A stretch of 64,000 bases of DNA from Sphingomonas hankookensis (GCF_028551275.1 NZ_CP117025.1:925501-989500), one strand, 5' to 3'. Shown: positions 34,112-44,863, numbered from the stretch's first letter. The notes: generated from the sequence alone by a model not told the origin. A program made the numbers and translations.

Positions 34112-34540
34112 TCAGCCCCGGGCGAGGGCGTCCAGCGTCGGGCGGATTCCCGACAGGTCGTAGCCGGCGGCACCGCCCGAGGCGACCAGATGGGCGGGGT
34201 CGCCACCCTGCTTGGCGCTGGCGAGCGCCCACAAATTGCACGACCGCGTGCCCGAGCGGCAATAGGCGAGGATCGGGCCGTCCGCCTGCTCGAGGATCTG
34301 CGCCATCGCGTCCAACTGCGGGTGGCTGAACCCGGCATGGGTGATCGGGATCGCGTGATAGGCCAGCCCCGCCGCTGCCGCCGCGTCCGCGATCGCGTCG
34401 CCGGCGGGCTGGCCCGCTTCCTCGTCATCGGGGCGGTTGTTGACGATGGTGGTGAAGCCTTGCGCCTTCAGCGTCGCGACATCGTCGGCGGTGATCTGCG
34501 GGCTGACCGAAATGCGGTCGTCGATACGGCGGATGTGCAT
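34112..34540 (-). CDS. TIGR01244-family phosphatase/sulfurtransferase-like protein
   Basis: A 142-residue protein of the dual-specificity phosphatase fold: RISVSPQI, then NNRPDDEE, and the P-loop with catalytic Cys and Arg in AYCRSGTRSCNLW. The family also occurs fused to beta-lactamase-like persulfide dioxygenases (Blh); here it stands alone. The ATG at 34540 has a poor Shine-Dalgarno site. The physiological substrate is unknown. Confidence 0.8.
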   Translation of the reverse strand: MHIRRIDDRISVSPQITADDVATLKAQGFTTIVNNRPDDEEAGQPAGDAIADAAAAAGLAYHAIPITHAGFSHPQLDAMAQILEQADGPILAYCRSGTRSCNLWALASAKQGGDPAHLVASGGAAGYDLSGIRPTLDALARG

Positions 34541-34573
34541 GGGGGGAAGATAGCGGGGCGGGTCGTCCCAAGC

Positions 34574-34712
34574 AAATCCTCCCCACAACGTGGGGAGGGG
34601 GACCAGCCGCAGGCTGGTGGAGGGGCGAGGGCCAAAGAGGTTGCGCTTGCCGCTTCCCCCCTCCACCACTCGCTGCGCGAGCGGTCCCCCTCCTCACGTT
34701 GTGGGGAGGAAT

Positions 34713-34713
<1 letters not shown>
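34574..34713. repeat. Family F palindromic repeat, copy 2
   Basis: Begins AATCCTCCCCACAACGTGGG and ends CACGTTGTGGGGAGGA, with inner arms CCAGCCGCAGGCTGG and CACTCGCTGCGCGAG. It lies between recQ (stop at 34713-34715) and the phosphatase start, and touches the recQ stop codon. Confidence 0.85.
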
Positions 34714-36479
<1,766 letters not shown>

Positions 36480-36522
36480 CGGGCCTCACCTAGGGATGCG
36501 GGGCGGGCGCGTCGAGGGGTGG

Positions 36523-37305
36523 TCAGTCGACCCGCGTCGCGCGCCAGCCCTTGCCGGTGATGGCTGCCTCACCGACCGAGCCGGTGTAGCTGGCGCCGTC
36601 GATCACGACGTCCAGTTCGGTGCCGCGCAGCCGGCCGGCGACAAGCTTTCCGTCGAAGCTGCCCGTCACGAACTGGAACCGCTGGTCGAGGTGTAGCACT
36701 CCCGAACGCCCGTCGGGCAGGGTCATCCGCCAATTGCCGCCGGCGACGGCCGGCACGATGTAGAGGTAGATGGAGCGTTCGGCGACGAGGCCCCATTCGT
36801 CCGCCTGCCAGTCGCCCATATCGAACGCATGGGTGACGATGCGCGTGCCGGGGCGGAGTTCGGTCAACAGCTGCGGACGCAGCGCCATGTTGATGCGCGG
36901 CAGCAGGTACATCGTCACCACGCTGGCATCGCGCAGCGGCGTGTCGAACAGGTTGGCGGCGGAAAAGCGGGCGCGGTCCTGTAGCCCGTGGAGCGCAGCA
37001 TTGCGGCGCGCACGCTCGACCAATGTCGTGTCGATCTCGACGCCACGCGCATTCGCACCCAGGCGGGCAGCGGCGATGGCGATGCGGCCGTCGCCCGAGC
37101 CGAGGTCGATCAACGTGTCGGTGGGGCCGACCTCCGCCAGGGCAAGCATCGCATCGACCACCGGTTCGGGGGTCGGGACATAGGGCACGTCATAGGTCGG
37201 CTCGCGCGCGGCGATGCCGGTGCCGCGCAGGATATCGCCCATCCCGTCGCCATAGGCGCTGCACCCGCCGAGCAGGACGGCGAGCAGCAGCGCCCGCCGC
37301 TTCAC
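36523..37305 (-). CDS. Methyltransferase-like lipoprotein
   Basis: A 260-residue protein. It starts with GTG at 37305 overlapping the hydrolase stop (GTGA) and has a lipobox (LLLAVLLGGC). A SAM-dependent methyltransferase fold follows, with motif I IDLGSGDGRIAIAAARLGA and acidic loop GVEID, then a C-terminal domain of about 90 residues (NWRMTLPDGRSGVL...). An exported methyltransferase fold is odd because SAM is cytoplasmic, so it may bind another ligand or be a repurposed fold; related lipoproteins with this motif exist. The function is unknown. Confidence 0.75.
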   Translation of the reverse strand: MKRRALLLAVLLGGCSAYGDGMGDILRGTGIAAREPTYDVPYVPTPEPVVDAMLALAEVGPTDTLIDLGSGDGRIAIAAARLGANARGVEIDTTLVERARRNAALHGLQDRARFSAANLFDTPLRDASVVTMYLLPRINMALRPQLLTELRPGTRIVTHAFDMGDWQADEWGLVAERSIYLYIVPAVAGGNWRMTLPDGRSGVLHLDQRFQFVTGSFDGKLVAGRLRGTELDVVIDGASYTGSVGEAAITGKGWRATRVD

Positions 37306-38234
37306 GCCGCTGCCGCCGTGCGCAGCCACGCGGCGGTTTCGGCCGGGTGGGTCACCGGGATCATGTGCCCGCCGCCGATCTTCGTCAGCACGGCGCCCGG
37401 AATTTCCCCGGCGGTAACGTCGCCTTGGCTGTGCGGGTCGAGCAGTTCGTCGTCGCGACCATAGAGGATGACGACCGGCAGTTTGATCGCACCGTAGCGC
37501 GGGATCATCGTCGACAGCGCGCGGTTGGCGTCGCGCAGCTCGACGGCGCCCGCCTCGAAGCTCGACGGGCGCAGCGCGGCGAGGCCCCCGCCGCGCGTGC
37601 CGAAATCCATCGGCACGGCATCGGGCGCGAACACCTGTTTCGACACCGCCGGCCCGGTCAGCGTGGTCAGCGGTACGCCGACCGTCCACGCGGCGAGGCC
37701 GCGCACGGCCGCGGGCGGGGCCTTGCCCCGGAACACGCCCGGCATTTCGGTCACCCGCTGGGTCAGCGGGGCGATTAGCGCGACGCCGCGGATCTTGGCC
37801 GGCTGGTTCACCGCCATCGCCAGCGCGACCGCGCCGCCCATCGAATGCCCGACCAGCAGCGGACGGTCGAGGCCGAGCGCATCGATCAGGTCGGCGACCA
37901 TCCGCGCCTGCGTCTCGATCGTGGGATGCTCGCCCTCGACGGTCGAATGGCCCCAGCCGGGCCGGTCGACCACGATCAGTCGGTGGTCCTTCAGCTGATC
38001 GGTCAGCGCATAGGTGAAGTTGCGCAGCTGGCCGTAGATGCCGTGGAGCAGCAAGATCGCCGGGCCGTCGCCGCCGGTATCGACATAGTGCAGCCGCGCG
38101 CCGGGCACGTCGACGAAATCGCCATCCGCCGGGACCAGCATCTCCGACGCGCCGGCCGCCAGCGTGGTCCACAGCGCCAGCGCGCCGCCGACCCATGCGG
38201 TCGTGGTCGCCGCCTTCTTCAGGGTATCCTTCAT
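37302..38234 (-). CDS. Alpha/beta hydrolase
   Basis: A 310-residue protein with an N-terminal hydrophobic segment (about residues 10-30, TAWVGGALALWTTLAAG), probably a signal anchor. The hydrolase fold has LLLHGIYGQ, nucleophile elbow GHSMGGA, acid YGRDDELL, and His in GGGHMIPVTHP. The substrate is unknown; the sequence resembles general esterases or haloperoxidase-like hydrolases. GGGAGGAAG precedes the ATG at 38234. The stop overlaps the next gene's GTG start, so the two form a unit. Confidence 0.85.
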   Translation of the reverse strand: MKDTLKKAATTTAWVGGALALWTTLAAGASEMLVPADGDFVDVPGARLHYVDTGGDGPAILLLHGIYGQLRNFTYALTDQLKDHRLIVVDRPGWGHSTVEGEHPTIETQARMVADLIDALGLDRPLLVGHSMGGAVALAMAVNQPAKIRGVALIAPLTQRVTEMPGVFRGKAPPAAVRGLAAWTVGVPLTTLTGPAVSKQVFAPDAVPMDFGTRGGGLAALRPSSFEAGAVELRDANRALSTMIPRYGAIKLPVVILYGRDDELLDPHSQGDVTAGEIPGAVLTKIGGGHMIPVTHPAETAAWLRTAAAA

Positions 38235-38306
38235 GCGTCTTCCTCCCGCAATGCGTCGGGGATACGCGTCAGCGCGGTGGAGTGTCCATCGCATACGACA
38301 AAGCGG

Positions 38307-40136
38307 TTACGCCTCGGCCAGCGCGGCCTCGCGCTCCGCCGCCTGTCGCGCCCACATCTCGGCATAGGTGCCGCCCAGGCGCAGCAGGTCGGCATGCGAT
38401 CCGCTTTCGACCACGCGTCCCCCCTCCAGCACGACGATGCGGTCGGCATGGACCACGGTCGACAGGCGGTGGGCGATGACGATGGTCGTGCGCCCGCGCT
38501 CGATCGCCTCCAGCGTGTCGAGGATGTCGGCCTCGGTCCGGCTGTCGAGCGCGCTGGTCGCTTCGTCGAGGATCAGGACCGGCGGGTTCTTGAGCAGGGT
38601 GCGGGCGATCGCCACGCGCTGCTTCTCACCGCCCGACAGTTTCAGGCCCCGTTCGCCGACCCGGGTGTCGTAGCGGTCGGGCAGGCTGGCGATGAACGGC
38701 GCGATCGATGCGCCGCGGGCTGCCTCGGCGATCTCGGCCGCCGTCGCATCGGCGCGGCCATAGGCGATGTTGTAGCCGATCGTGTCGTTGAACAGCACGG
38801 TATCCTGCGGCACGATGCCGATCGCGCTGCGCAGCGATGCCTGCGCCACCTGGGCGATATCCTGTCCGTCGATCGTGATCCGCCCGGCGGTGGGATCGTA
38901 GAAGCGGAACAGCAGCCGCGCGAGCGTCGACTTGCCCGCCCCCGACGGCCCGACCACCGCCAGCGTGGTGCCCGGCGGAATGTCGAGGTCGATACCGTTC
39001 AATATCTGCCGCCCATCACCATAGTCGAAGCCGACCCCTTCGAAGCGGACATGACCGCGCGTGACGGTCATTGGCGGAGCGTTGGCCACATCGACGATCT
39101 CGGCGGGCGCATCGATCAGGTCGAACATCGCGCCCATGTCGACCACCCCCTGCCGGACGGTGCGATAGACCATGCCGAGCAGGTCGAGCGGGCGGAACAA
39201 CTGGGTGAGCAGCGTCGACACCAGCACCACGTCGCCTGGGGAAAAGCGCCCGCTCGACCACCCGAACACGATCAGCGCCATGCCGCCGCCGAGCATCAAC
39301 GCGGTGATCAGCGCCTGCCCGATATTGAGCAGCGCCAGCGAGTTTTCGGACTTCACCGCCGCATCGGCATAGCCGGCGATGGCGCGGTCGTAGCGCTGCG
39401 CCTCACGCTCCTCCGCGCCGAAATATTTGACCGTCTCGAAATTCAGCAGCGAGTCGACCGCATGCGCCACGGCGCCGGTGTCGAGGTCGTTCATCCGTTC
39501 GCGAAGTGCCGAGCGCCAGTCGGTGACCCAGCGGGTGAAGACGATGTAGAATACCACCATCGCCACCGTGCCGCCGACCAGCCACCCGCCGAAGCGCGTG
39601 CCGAAGATCGACAGGACCAGCGTCAGTTCGAGAATGGTCGGCGCGATGTTGAACAGCAGGAAATACAGCATCGTGTCGATGCTCTTGGTCCCGCGCTCGA
39701 CCACTTTCGTCACCGCGCCGGTGCGCCGTTCGAGGTGGAAGCGCAGCGACAGGGCATGGAGGTGGCGGAACACCGATGCCGCCAGCCGCCGCGTCGCGTC
39801 CTGTCCGACGCGTTCGAACACGACGTTGCGCAGATTGTCGAACAGCGTGCCGCCGAAGCGCGCCGCCGCATAGCCCGCGACCAGCGCCACCACCAGCCAC
39901 AGCGCATCGCGCGATCCCGCCGCCATGGTGTCGATCGCCCCCTGCAATGCGAACGGCGCGCCATAGACCTGCACCAGCTTCGACGCGACGACCAGCAGCA
40001 GCGCGGCGATGATGCGCGCCTTCAGCCCCGGCGCCCCAGCGGGCCAGAGATAGGGAAGGAAACGGCGGAGCGTCGCCAGCATCGGTCGGGTCGGACCGGA
40101 GGCGGAAATGGTTTCGGGAGGCATGGCAAGCGCCAT
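38307..40136 (-). CDS. ABC exporter of the Atm1/HMT1 type (fused permease and ATPase)
   Basis: A 609-residue half-transporter with six membrane segments (about residues 40-320), then an ATPase with Walker A GPSGAGKSTLARLL, Q-loop PQDTVLF, signature LSGGEKQRVAIARTLL and Walker B LILDEATSALD. The membrane part (VASKLVQVYGAPFALQGAID) and the ATPase closely fit the Atm1/HMT1 family, which exports glutathione-conjugated or Fe/S-related compounds and heavy-metal adducts. The start is uncertain: 40136 or 40124, with no strong Shine-Dalgarno. A divergent small gene starts at 40219. Confidence 0.9.
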   Translation of the reverse strand: MALAMPPETISASGPTRPMLATLRRFLPYLWPAGAPGLKARIIAALLLVVASKLVQVYGAPFALQGAIDTMAAGSRDALWLVVALVAGYAAARFGGTLFDNLRNVVFERVGQDATRRLAASVFRHLHALSLRFHLERRTGAVTKVVERGTKSIDTMLYFLLFNIAPTILELTLVLSIFGTRFGGWLVGGTVAMVVFYIVFTRWVTDWRSALRERMNDLDTGAVAHAVDSLLNFETVKYFGAEEREAQRYDRAIAGYADAAVKSENSLALLNIGQALITALMLGGGMALIVFGWSSGRFSPGDVVLVSTLLTQLFRPLDLLGMVYRTVRQGVVDMGAMFDLIDAPAEIVDVANAPPMTVTRGHVRFEGVGFDYGDGRQILNGIDLDIPPGTTLAVVGPSGAGKSTLARLLFRFYDPTAGRITIDGQDIAQVAQASLRSAIGIVPQDTVLFNDTIGYNIAYGRADATAAEIAEAARGASIAPFIASLPDRYDTRVGERGLKLSGGEKQRVAIARTLLKNPPVLILDEATSALDSRTEADILDTLEAIERGRTTIVIAHRLSTVVHADRIVVLEGGRVVESGSHADLLRLGGTYAEMWARQAAEREAALAEA

Positions 40137-40218
40137 TTGGGGAGGCGGGCGCAGATAGGCAACGCTTCGTCGGAACAAGGTGCTTACCAATGTATTGAAA
40201 CCATCGAGGAGATGGGAC

Positions 40219-40455
40219 ATGGCACCTCTTGTCTATGTGATGGCGATCCTGGGTTGCGGCGACGATGGCGCGACCTGCACCCGCGAGCGGGTGGCCCCGG
40301 CAAGCTACCAGTCGATCGCCGAATGTCAGGCGGCGATGCCGCTGATGCTGGCGCAGAATACCGACCTGTCCTTCCCGGTCATCAGCGCGTCGTGCGAACG
40401 CGGCGGGCGCTTCGTCGTGGACAATGGCAAGCCGACCAAGCCCAAGGCGGGGTAA
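40219..40455 (+). CDS. Small conserved-looking protein with four cysteines
   Basis: A 78-residue protein starting MAPLVYVMAILGCGDDGATC, with further Cys in SIAECQAAMP and ISASCERGG. The first 13 residues are weakly hydrophobic. The regular Cys spacing suggests disulphides or a metal site if exported. GAGGAGATGGG is a good ribosome binding site. No family was recognised. It is divergent from the ABC exporter and upstream of the COQ4-like gene, but a separate promoter precedes the latter. Confidence 0.7.
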   Translation: MAPLVYVMAILGCGDDGATCTRERVAPASYQSIAECQAAMPLMLAQNTDLSFPVISASCERGGRFVVDNGKPTKPKAG

Positions 40456-40467
40456 GCGCACCGCGGC

Positions 40468-40494
40468 TTGACGACGATCGGGCGCCGCTATACT
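40468..40494 (+). promoter_or_regulatory. Candidate promoter of the COQ4-like gene
   Basis: TTGACG (40468-40473) and TATACT (40489-40494) with a 15-bp spacer, which is short of the ideal. The -10 overlaps the palindrome at 40492-40509. The start codon is about 30 bp downstream. Confidence 0.45.
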
Positions 40495-40509
40495 TACATC
40501 ATTGTAAGT
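40492..40509. promoter_or_regulatory. Palindromic operator candidate upstream of the COQ4-like gene
   Basis: ACTTAC-ATCATT-GTAAGT, perfect 6-bp arms with 6-bp spacer, overlapping the -10 and sitting 14 bp before the start codon. The form is typical of TetR-family operators. No TetR gene is nearby in the window. Confidence 0.6.
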
Positions 40510-40522
40510 AACGGAGGCGGTC

Positions 40523-41272
40523 ATGGCGGCGCATGGACTCGACACCATCCAACCATTGCGGCGCGACTGGGGCACGGCATGGGCCGCGCTCCGGCGACTG
40601 CTCGCCGATGGCAACGATACGGTGCAGGTGTTCCGCATCATGCGCGCGCTGAACGCCGATACCAGCCACCGCAACTATGCCCGGTTGTTACAGGAACCGG
40701 GCGGCGGGCGGATCGCCTATGACCATGTCGAACTGGCGAAGCGTTTCTCCGACCGGGCCTGGGTCGATGCATTGCCGGAGGGAAGCGTCGGCGCGCATTA
40801 TCGCGCCTTCCTCGACCGCACCGGCTTTTCGGCACAGGGCCTTGCCGACATCAGCTATGCCGATGGCGAGGGCTGGCAGGACGCCGCCCATCCGGTCGCA
40901 TGGTTCGGCCGGCGCGAGCGCGACGTCCACGACATCTGGCACATCCTGACCGGCTATACCGCTGAGGAACATCTGGGCGAGGCGTGCCTCGTCGCCTTCT
41001 CCTATGCCCAGACCGGCGGGTTGGGCTGGGCGGCGATCGGTCTGGGCGCGGCGCTCAAGTCGCTGCGGATCACCGGCGAGCGGGCCTTCGCCAAGGCGGT
41101 ATGGGAAGGATATCGCCACGGCCGCAAGGCGCGCTGGCTGCATGCCGAGGATTATGAGGCGCTGCTGGCCGAGCCGCTCGACGCGGCGCGCAGGCGGCTG
41201 AATATCGCCGAGCCGGTGGCCTATCACGCGGCGCAGAAGCGGCTGCGCGAGCAGGGGCTGGCGGGGATTTAA
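40523..41272 (+). CDS. COQ4-family protein (ubiquinone biosynthesis)
   Basis: A 249-residue protein with the COQ4 zinc/ligand signature HDxxH...E seen as VHDIWHILTGYTAEEHLGE (His and Asp about residues 136-140). COQ4 proteins act in ubiquinone synthesis; bacterial homologues are less well studied. It has a strong ribosome binding site (GGAGG) at the ATG 40523. The palindrome across its promoter suggests repression by a TetR-type regulator, so it may be inducible rather than housekeeping. Confidence 0.88.
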   Translation: MAAHGLDTIQPLRRDWGTAWAALRRLLADGNDTVQVFRIMRALNADTSHRNYARLLQEPGGGRIAYDHVELAKRFSDRAWVDALPEGSVGAHYRAFLDRTGFSAQGLADISYADGEGWQDAAHPVAWFGRRERDVHDIWHILTGYTAEEHLGEACLVAFSYAQTGGLGWAAIGLGAALKSLRITGERAFAKAVWEGYRHGRKARWLHAEDYEALLAEPLDAARRRLNIAEPVAYHAAQKRLREQGLAGI

Positions 41273-41293
41273 GGGCGGAACGACACCCACCAC

Positions 41294-41381
41294 GGCACCC
41301 CGGACTTGATCCGGGGTCTCGCTTCTTCTTCTATCCCGACCGCAGCAAAAAGCGGGACACCGGGTCGAGTCCGGGATGGCG
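41294..41381. repeat. Family C palindromic repeat, copy 3
   Basis: GGCACCCCGGACTTGATCC on the left and GGGTCGAGTCCGGGATGGCG on the right; more diverged than other copies. It lies between the convergent COQ4-like gene and the coiled-coil lipoprotein gene. Confidence 0.75.
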
Positions 41382-41399
41382 AATGTGGGAGGGACGGCC

Positions 41400-41741
41400 T
41401 TACTTCGCCAGCGCCGCGCTCGCCTGCGCGTCGCCCCGGTCGCGAACCGCTTTCGCGCGCGCTTCGGCCTGCTTCTCGACCAGCTTGGCTTCCTCGCGGA
41501 TCGCCTCGGCGCGGACCTTCAATCGTTCGGCGTCATAGCCACCGGCCTGTCCCGCCTGATTGACCAGCCCTTCCGCCTCGACCTTCATCTGCGCGGTCTG
41601 GTTTTCGGCGGCCGCCTCGATCGCATCGGCTTCGGCATCGGCCTGATCGCGCAGCTGGTCCGCGCGCTGCTGTTCGGGGCTTTGCGAGCCGCAGGCAGTC
41701 AGCGCGAAGGCGGCGGCGGCCATCAGGACGAAACGGGGCAT
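41400..41741 (-). CDS. Coiled-coil lipoprotein
   Basis: A 113-residue protein with lipobox FALTAC (Cys about residue 17). The rest is a long amphipathic helix rich in Ala, Glu, Lys and Gln ([20 protein letters not shown]), with a coiled-coil pattern. It resembles small structural lipoproteins of the Lpp or YraP size class only in general character. AGGAA precedes the ATG. It is divergent from recF (127 bp between starts). Function unknown. Confidence 0.8.
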   Translation of the reverse strand: MPRFVLMAAAAFALTACGSQSPEQQRADQLRDQADAEADAIEAAAENQTAQMKVEAEGLVNQAGQAGGYDAERLKVRAEAIREEAKLVEKQAEARAKAVRDRGDAQASAALAK

Positions 41742-41868
41742 CGGCGGTTCCTGTCGTAAGTCGAACCATCCAAATCCCCGAACCTGCGGAAAGTTGCGTT
41801 CGTATAACAAAGCGGCGGCCGCCCAAGGGTTTCGCGGCGGCCTTCGCACCGCTAACGATCACGGACCG

Positions 41869-42936
41869 ATGCTGACCCGCCTGACCCTCACCGATTTTCG
41901 CAACCATGCGGACGGCACCATCGAACCGGGTGCGGGTTTCGTCGTGCTGAGCGGACCCAATGGCGCGGGCAAGACCAATGTGCTGGAGGCGGTGTCGCTG
42001 CTGGCGCCGGGTCGCGGGCTGCGCCGCGCCGCCCTGTCCGACATGGCGCGCGAGGGCGGGGCGGGCGGCTTCGGCGTCGCAGCCGATCTGGGCGACGATG
42101 TCCGGATCGGCACGGGGACGCAGGCGGGTGCGCCCGAACGGCGGATCGTGCGGATCAACGGCGCGGGCGCGGCGGCAACCGCGCTGGCCGAATGGCTGTC
42201 GGTACTGTGGCTGACCCCGGCGATGGACCGGCTGTTCGTCGAGCCGGCCGGGGAGCGCCGCCGCTTCCTCGACCGGATGACGCTAGCGCTGAACCCGGCC
42301 CATGCGACGCAGGCGACGCGCTACGATGCGGCGATGCGCCAGCGCAACCGGCTGCTGGCGGAGGAAGGGTCGCCCGATCCCGACTGGCTGGCGGCGCTGG
42401 AGGCGCGGATGGTCGAACATGGGCTGGCGCTGGGTGCGGCGCGGGCGGAGTGCGTTGCGATGCTGGGCGACCGGATCGCTGCCTTGCCGGCGACCGATTT
42501 CCCGCGCGCCGCGCTGGCGCTGGAGGGGTGGCATGGCGATGCGGCGCTGTTCGCGCGCGAACTGGCGGCGGGGCGTGCGCGCGACGCGGCGGCGGGGCGG
42601 GCGCTCAGCGGACCGCACCGCGCCGACCTGATCGTCACCGACCGCGACCGGGGGATGGCGGCGGCGCGCTGTTCGACCGGCGAGCAGAAGGCGCTGTTGC
42701 TGGGGCTCGTGCTGGCGCATGCCGAGCTGGTGGCAGAGCGTGCCGGGCGGCGGCCGATCCTGTTGCTGGACGAGGTTGCCGCGCATCTCGACCCCGGCCG
42801 GCGCGCGGCGCTGTTCGCACGGGCTTGCGGCGCGGGGCAGGTATGGCTGACCGGGACCGAGGCCGCTTTGTTCAGCGACATTCCGGGCGATGCCACCCGC
42901 TATCATGTCGCGGACGGGCGGATCGAGCGGGTGTAG
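41869..42936 (+). CDS. recF: DNA replication and repair protein RecF
   Basis: A 355-residue SMC-like ATPase with LTLTDFRNH, Walker [15 protein letters not shown], the signature [19 protein letters not shown] and Walker [14 protein letters not shown]. RecF loads RecA at gaps with RecO and RecR. The ATG at 41869 directly precedes the family start. It is not next to dnaN/gyrB here. A family C palindrome follows its stop. Confidence 0.95.
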   Translation: MLTRLTLTDFRNHADGTIEPGAGFVVLSGPNGAGKTNVLEAVSLLAPGRGLRRAALSDMAREGGAGGFGVAADLGDDVRIGTGTQAGAPERRIVRINGAGAAATALAEWLSVLWLTPAMDRLFVEPAGERRRFLDRMTLALNPAHATQATRYDAAMRQRNRLLAEEGSPDPDWLAALEARMVEHGLALGAARAECVAMLGDRIAALPATDFPRAALALEGWHGDAALFARELAAGRARDAAAGRALSGPHRADLIVTDRDRGMAAARCSTGEQKALLLGLVLAHAELVAERAGRRPILLLDEVAAHLDPGRRAALFARACGAGQVWLTGTEAALFSDIPGDATRYHVADGRIERV

Positions 42937-42970
42937 CGCGTGCGGGGCATGCAGCGAACCGGTGCCCCGT

Positions 42971-43055
42971 CGTCACCCCGGACTCGATCCGGGGTCCCCC
43001 TTCTTCTTCTCCACCGCCGTAAAAAGCGGGACCCCGGGTCAAGCCCGGGGTGACG
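42971..43055. repeat. Family C palindromic repeat, copy 4
   Basis: CGTCACCCCGGACTCGATCC on the left and an inverted arm ending GGGGTGACG on the right. It lies between convergent recF and the response regulator gene. Confidence 0.85.
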
Positions 43056-43110
43056 GAAATGACTGTTACGTCGACCGCGTCGATGCCGATCATCGACGGG
43101 CAAGTCGCAA

Positions 43111-43515
43111 CTAGTAAAAGCGCAACTCGGCCGGCACGCGTTCCGGTTCGCCGCCGTGCAGCCGGATCAACGCAGCCTCGATCACCCGCCCCAACGCGGC
43201 GGTGTGGAACGGCTTGGCGACGCAGCCCAGGATCAGCGGATGGTCGGAGCTGTCGGGGCAATTGCCGCTCAGGAACAGGCAGGGAATGCCGCGTTCCGCC
43301 AGCGTCGTCGCCACGTCGCGACCGCAATCGCCGCGCGCCAGCCGCACGTCGCACAGCGCCAGGTCGGGACGATCGGCATCGGCCAGCGCCAGCGCATCGG
43401 CGCGGGTATCGGCGATGCCGGTGACGACATGGCCGTGCAGGACCAGCGCGTCCTCGACCAGCATCGCGACCAGCGCTTCGTCCTCGACCAGCAGGATGCG
43501 CAAGGGGTCAGCCAT
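43111..43515 (-). CDS. Single-domain response regulator
   Basis: A 134-residue receiver domain with acidic pair VEDE (residues 10-13), phosphoacceptor Asp about residue 56 (LALCDVRLARG), a Ser in FLSGN and Lys in VAKPF. There is no output domain, so it likely passes phosphate to another protein. It overlaps the histidine kinase gene by 8 bp, which argues for a cognate pair. The CheY-like fold with such a kinase is common in alphaproteobacterial stress or light signalling; the specific role is unknown. Confidence 0.88.
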   Translation of the reverse strand: MADPLRILLVEDEALVAMLVEDALVLHGHVVTGIADTRADALALADADRPDLALCDVRLARGDCGRDVATTLAERGIPCLFLSGNCPDSSDHPLILGCVAKPFHTAALGRVIEAALIRLHGGEPERVPAELRFY

Positions 43516-44599
43516 AATGCGGCACCGGCACGGCGATGGTCAGCCGGTCGCCGCCGTCGCGCGCCACCTCGGCCCGCAGCTGCCGTGCCAGCCCGCGGAC
43601 CAGCCGCCCCTCGTCCAGTGCCGGGCGCGCCGCTCCCATGCCCGGCCCGGTCAGCGTGATGCGCAGCAGATCGGCCGCCATGTCGATCGCGACATGGGTC
43701 ACGATATCGGGATCGGCGGCTAGGAAGGCGTGGGTCAGCAGCGCGACCGCCGCCGCCTGTTCGACCGGCAGGGTCGGGGTGCCGCTCACCGTGACCTCGA
43801 CCACTTCGTCGTCGCTGCGATCGACGAGCGATTCGATCAGCGCGGCGATATCGATCCGGCTCGGGCTGTCGGTCGCATAAAGCGGGCGATGCGCGGCGGC
43901 GAGCACTTCGAGCCGTTCGGCCGCCCCTGCCAGCGCGGTGCGCGCGGCATCGTCGCTGCTGTCCGCCGCGCCCAGCCGGACGACCGCCACCGCCGCCTGC
44001 AACGCGTTGCGTACGCGGTGGTTGAGTTCGCCCAGCAGCCGTTCGCGCGACGCGATCCCCTCGCGCAGCTCCGCCTCGATCTTCAGCCGGTATTTGGCCA
44101 GCGCGACATAATGGCAGATGGTGTGGAGGAAGGTCAGTTCGTCGGCGTCGAACTGATCGGTCCAGCGCCGCCCGAAGCCCAGCGTGCCGAGCAGTTCGCT
44201 GCCATGCACCAGCGGGGTACAGGCATAGGCGTCGATGCCCAGCAGGCGCACGAAATCGGTCAGCGGGTCGTCGGACGACTGGATGCCGAACGCCTGGATC
44301 GGGCGGCGCTGGCGCGCGGCGCAACCGCAGACTGCCTGACCCACGGCCAGTTCCGCGCCCGATGCCGCTTCCGCCTCGGTCAGTCCGGCATGGGCGACCA
44401 GCGTCAGCACTTCGCCGTCGAGCCGATAGTTGAAGAATACGTCGAGCCGCAGTTCCTCGGCGATCAGCGCGAAGAGGTCGTCGACCATCCCCGCCGGGTC
44501 CTCCGCCGCGAGCAGCCGGTCGGCGGCCTCGCCCAGCAGACGCAGGTGACGGCGGGGCAATTCTTCGACGGGAATGTCGGCCGATACGGTTTCGGACAT
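43508..44599 (-). CDS. GAF-domain histidine kinase (HisKA_2 type) with degenerate ATPase domain
   Basis: A 363-residue cytoplasmic protein. A GAF domain covers about residues 25-170, then a HisKA_2-like dimerisation helix with phosphoacceptor His about residue 194 (LLGELNHRVRNALQAAVAVV). The C-terminal region should be the HATPase, but the N-box Asn is missing (AVALLTHAFLAA where ELxTNAxKH is expected) and no DxGxG is present (LTGPGMGAARP only). It may be a phosphotransferase of the ChpT or Spo0B kind rather than an autokinase. It overlaps the response regulator by 8 bp. No membrane segments are present. Confidence 0.8.
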   Translation of the reverse strand: MSETVSADIPVEELPRRHLRLLGEAADRLLAAEDPAGMVDDLFALIAEELRLDVFFNYRLDGEVLTLVAHAGLTEAEAASGAELAVGQAVCGCAARQRRPIQAFGIQSSDDPLTDFVRLLGIDAYACTPLVHGSELLGTLGFGRRWTDQFDADELTFLHTICHYVALAKYRLKIEAELREGIASRERLLGELNHRVRNALQAAVAVVRLGAADSSDDAARTALAGAAERLEVLAAAHRPLYATDSPSRIDIAALIESLVDRSDDEVVEVTVSGTPTLPVEQAAAVALLTHAFLAADPDIVTHVAIDMAADLLRITLTGPGMGAARPALDEGRLVRGLARQLRAEVARDGGDRLTIAVPVPHYG

Positions 44600-44665
44600 G
44601 CGGTGCTTCTAGGCGCGAGAATCCGCCGTTGCCAGCGCGAATTGGCGGTGGCGTACAGCATCTTC

Positions 44666-44694
44666 TTGACCTGCGTCAGGGTTTCGCCTATTTG
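44666..44694 (+). promoter_or_regulatory. Promoter of the DEAD-box helicase gene
   Basis: TTGACC (44666-44671) and TATTTG (44689-44694) with a 17-bp spacer. Transcription from here would give a leader of about 160 nt before the ATG at 44864, long enough for autoregulation or cold-shock control. Confidence 0.5.
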
Positions 44695-44863
44695 CCGCAG
44701 CGCAGCGACGCTTTTTCAGGCAGCGTGATCGGACCTTATGGTCTCGGCTCCGCGTCGCTTAACCCGGCTTCCCTAGTCACGCGGGTCGCAATTTTTTGCC
44801 CCGCCATCCGTGCGCCATTGTCGTCGGCGTCCACGGCTGCCGGACCTATTTGCAGGAACTGTC

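Noticed and set aside
37845..40511. Very long plus-strand frame opposite the hydrolase and ABC exporter
   Set aside because: Low-complexity composition and no motifs; the minus strand carries intact Walker, signature and hydrolase motifs over the same bases.
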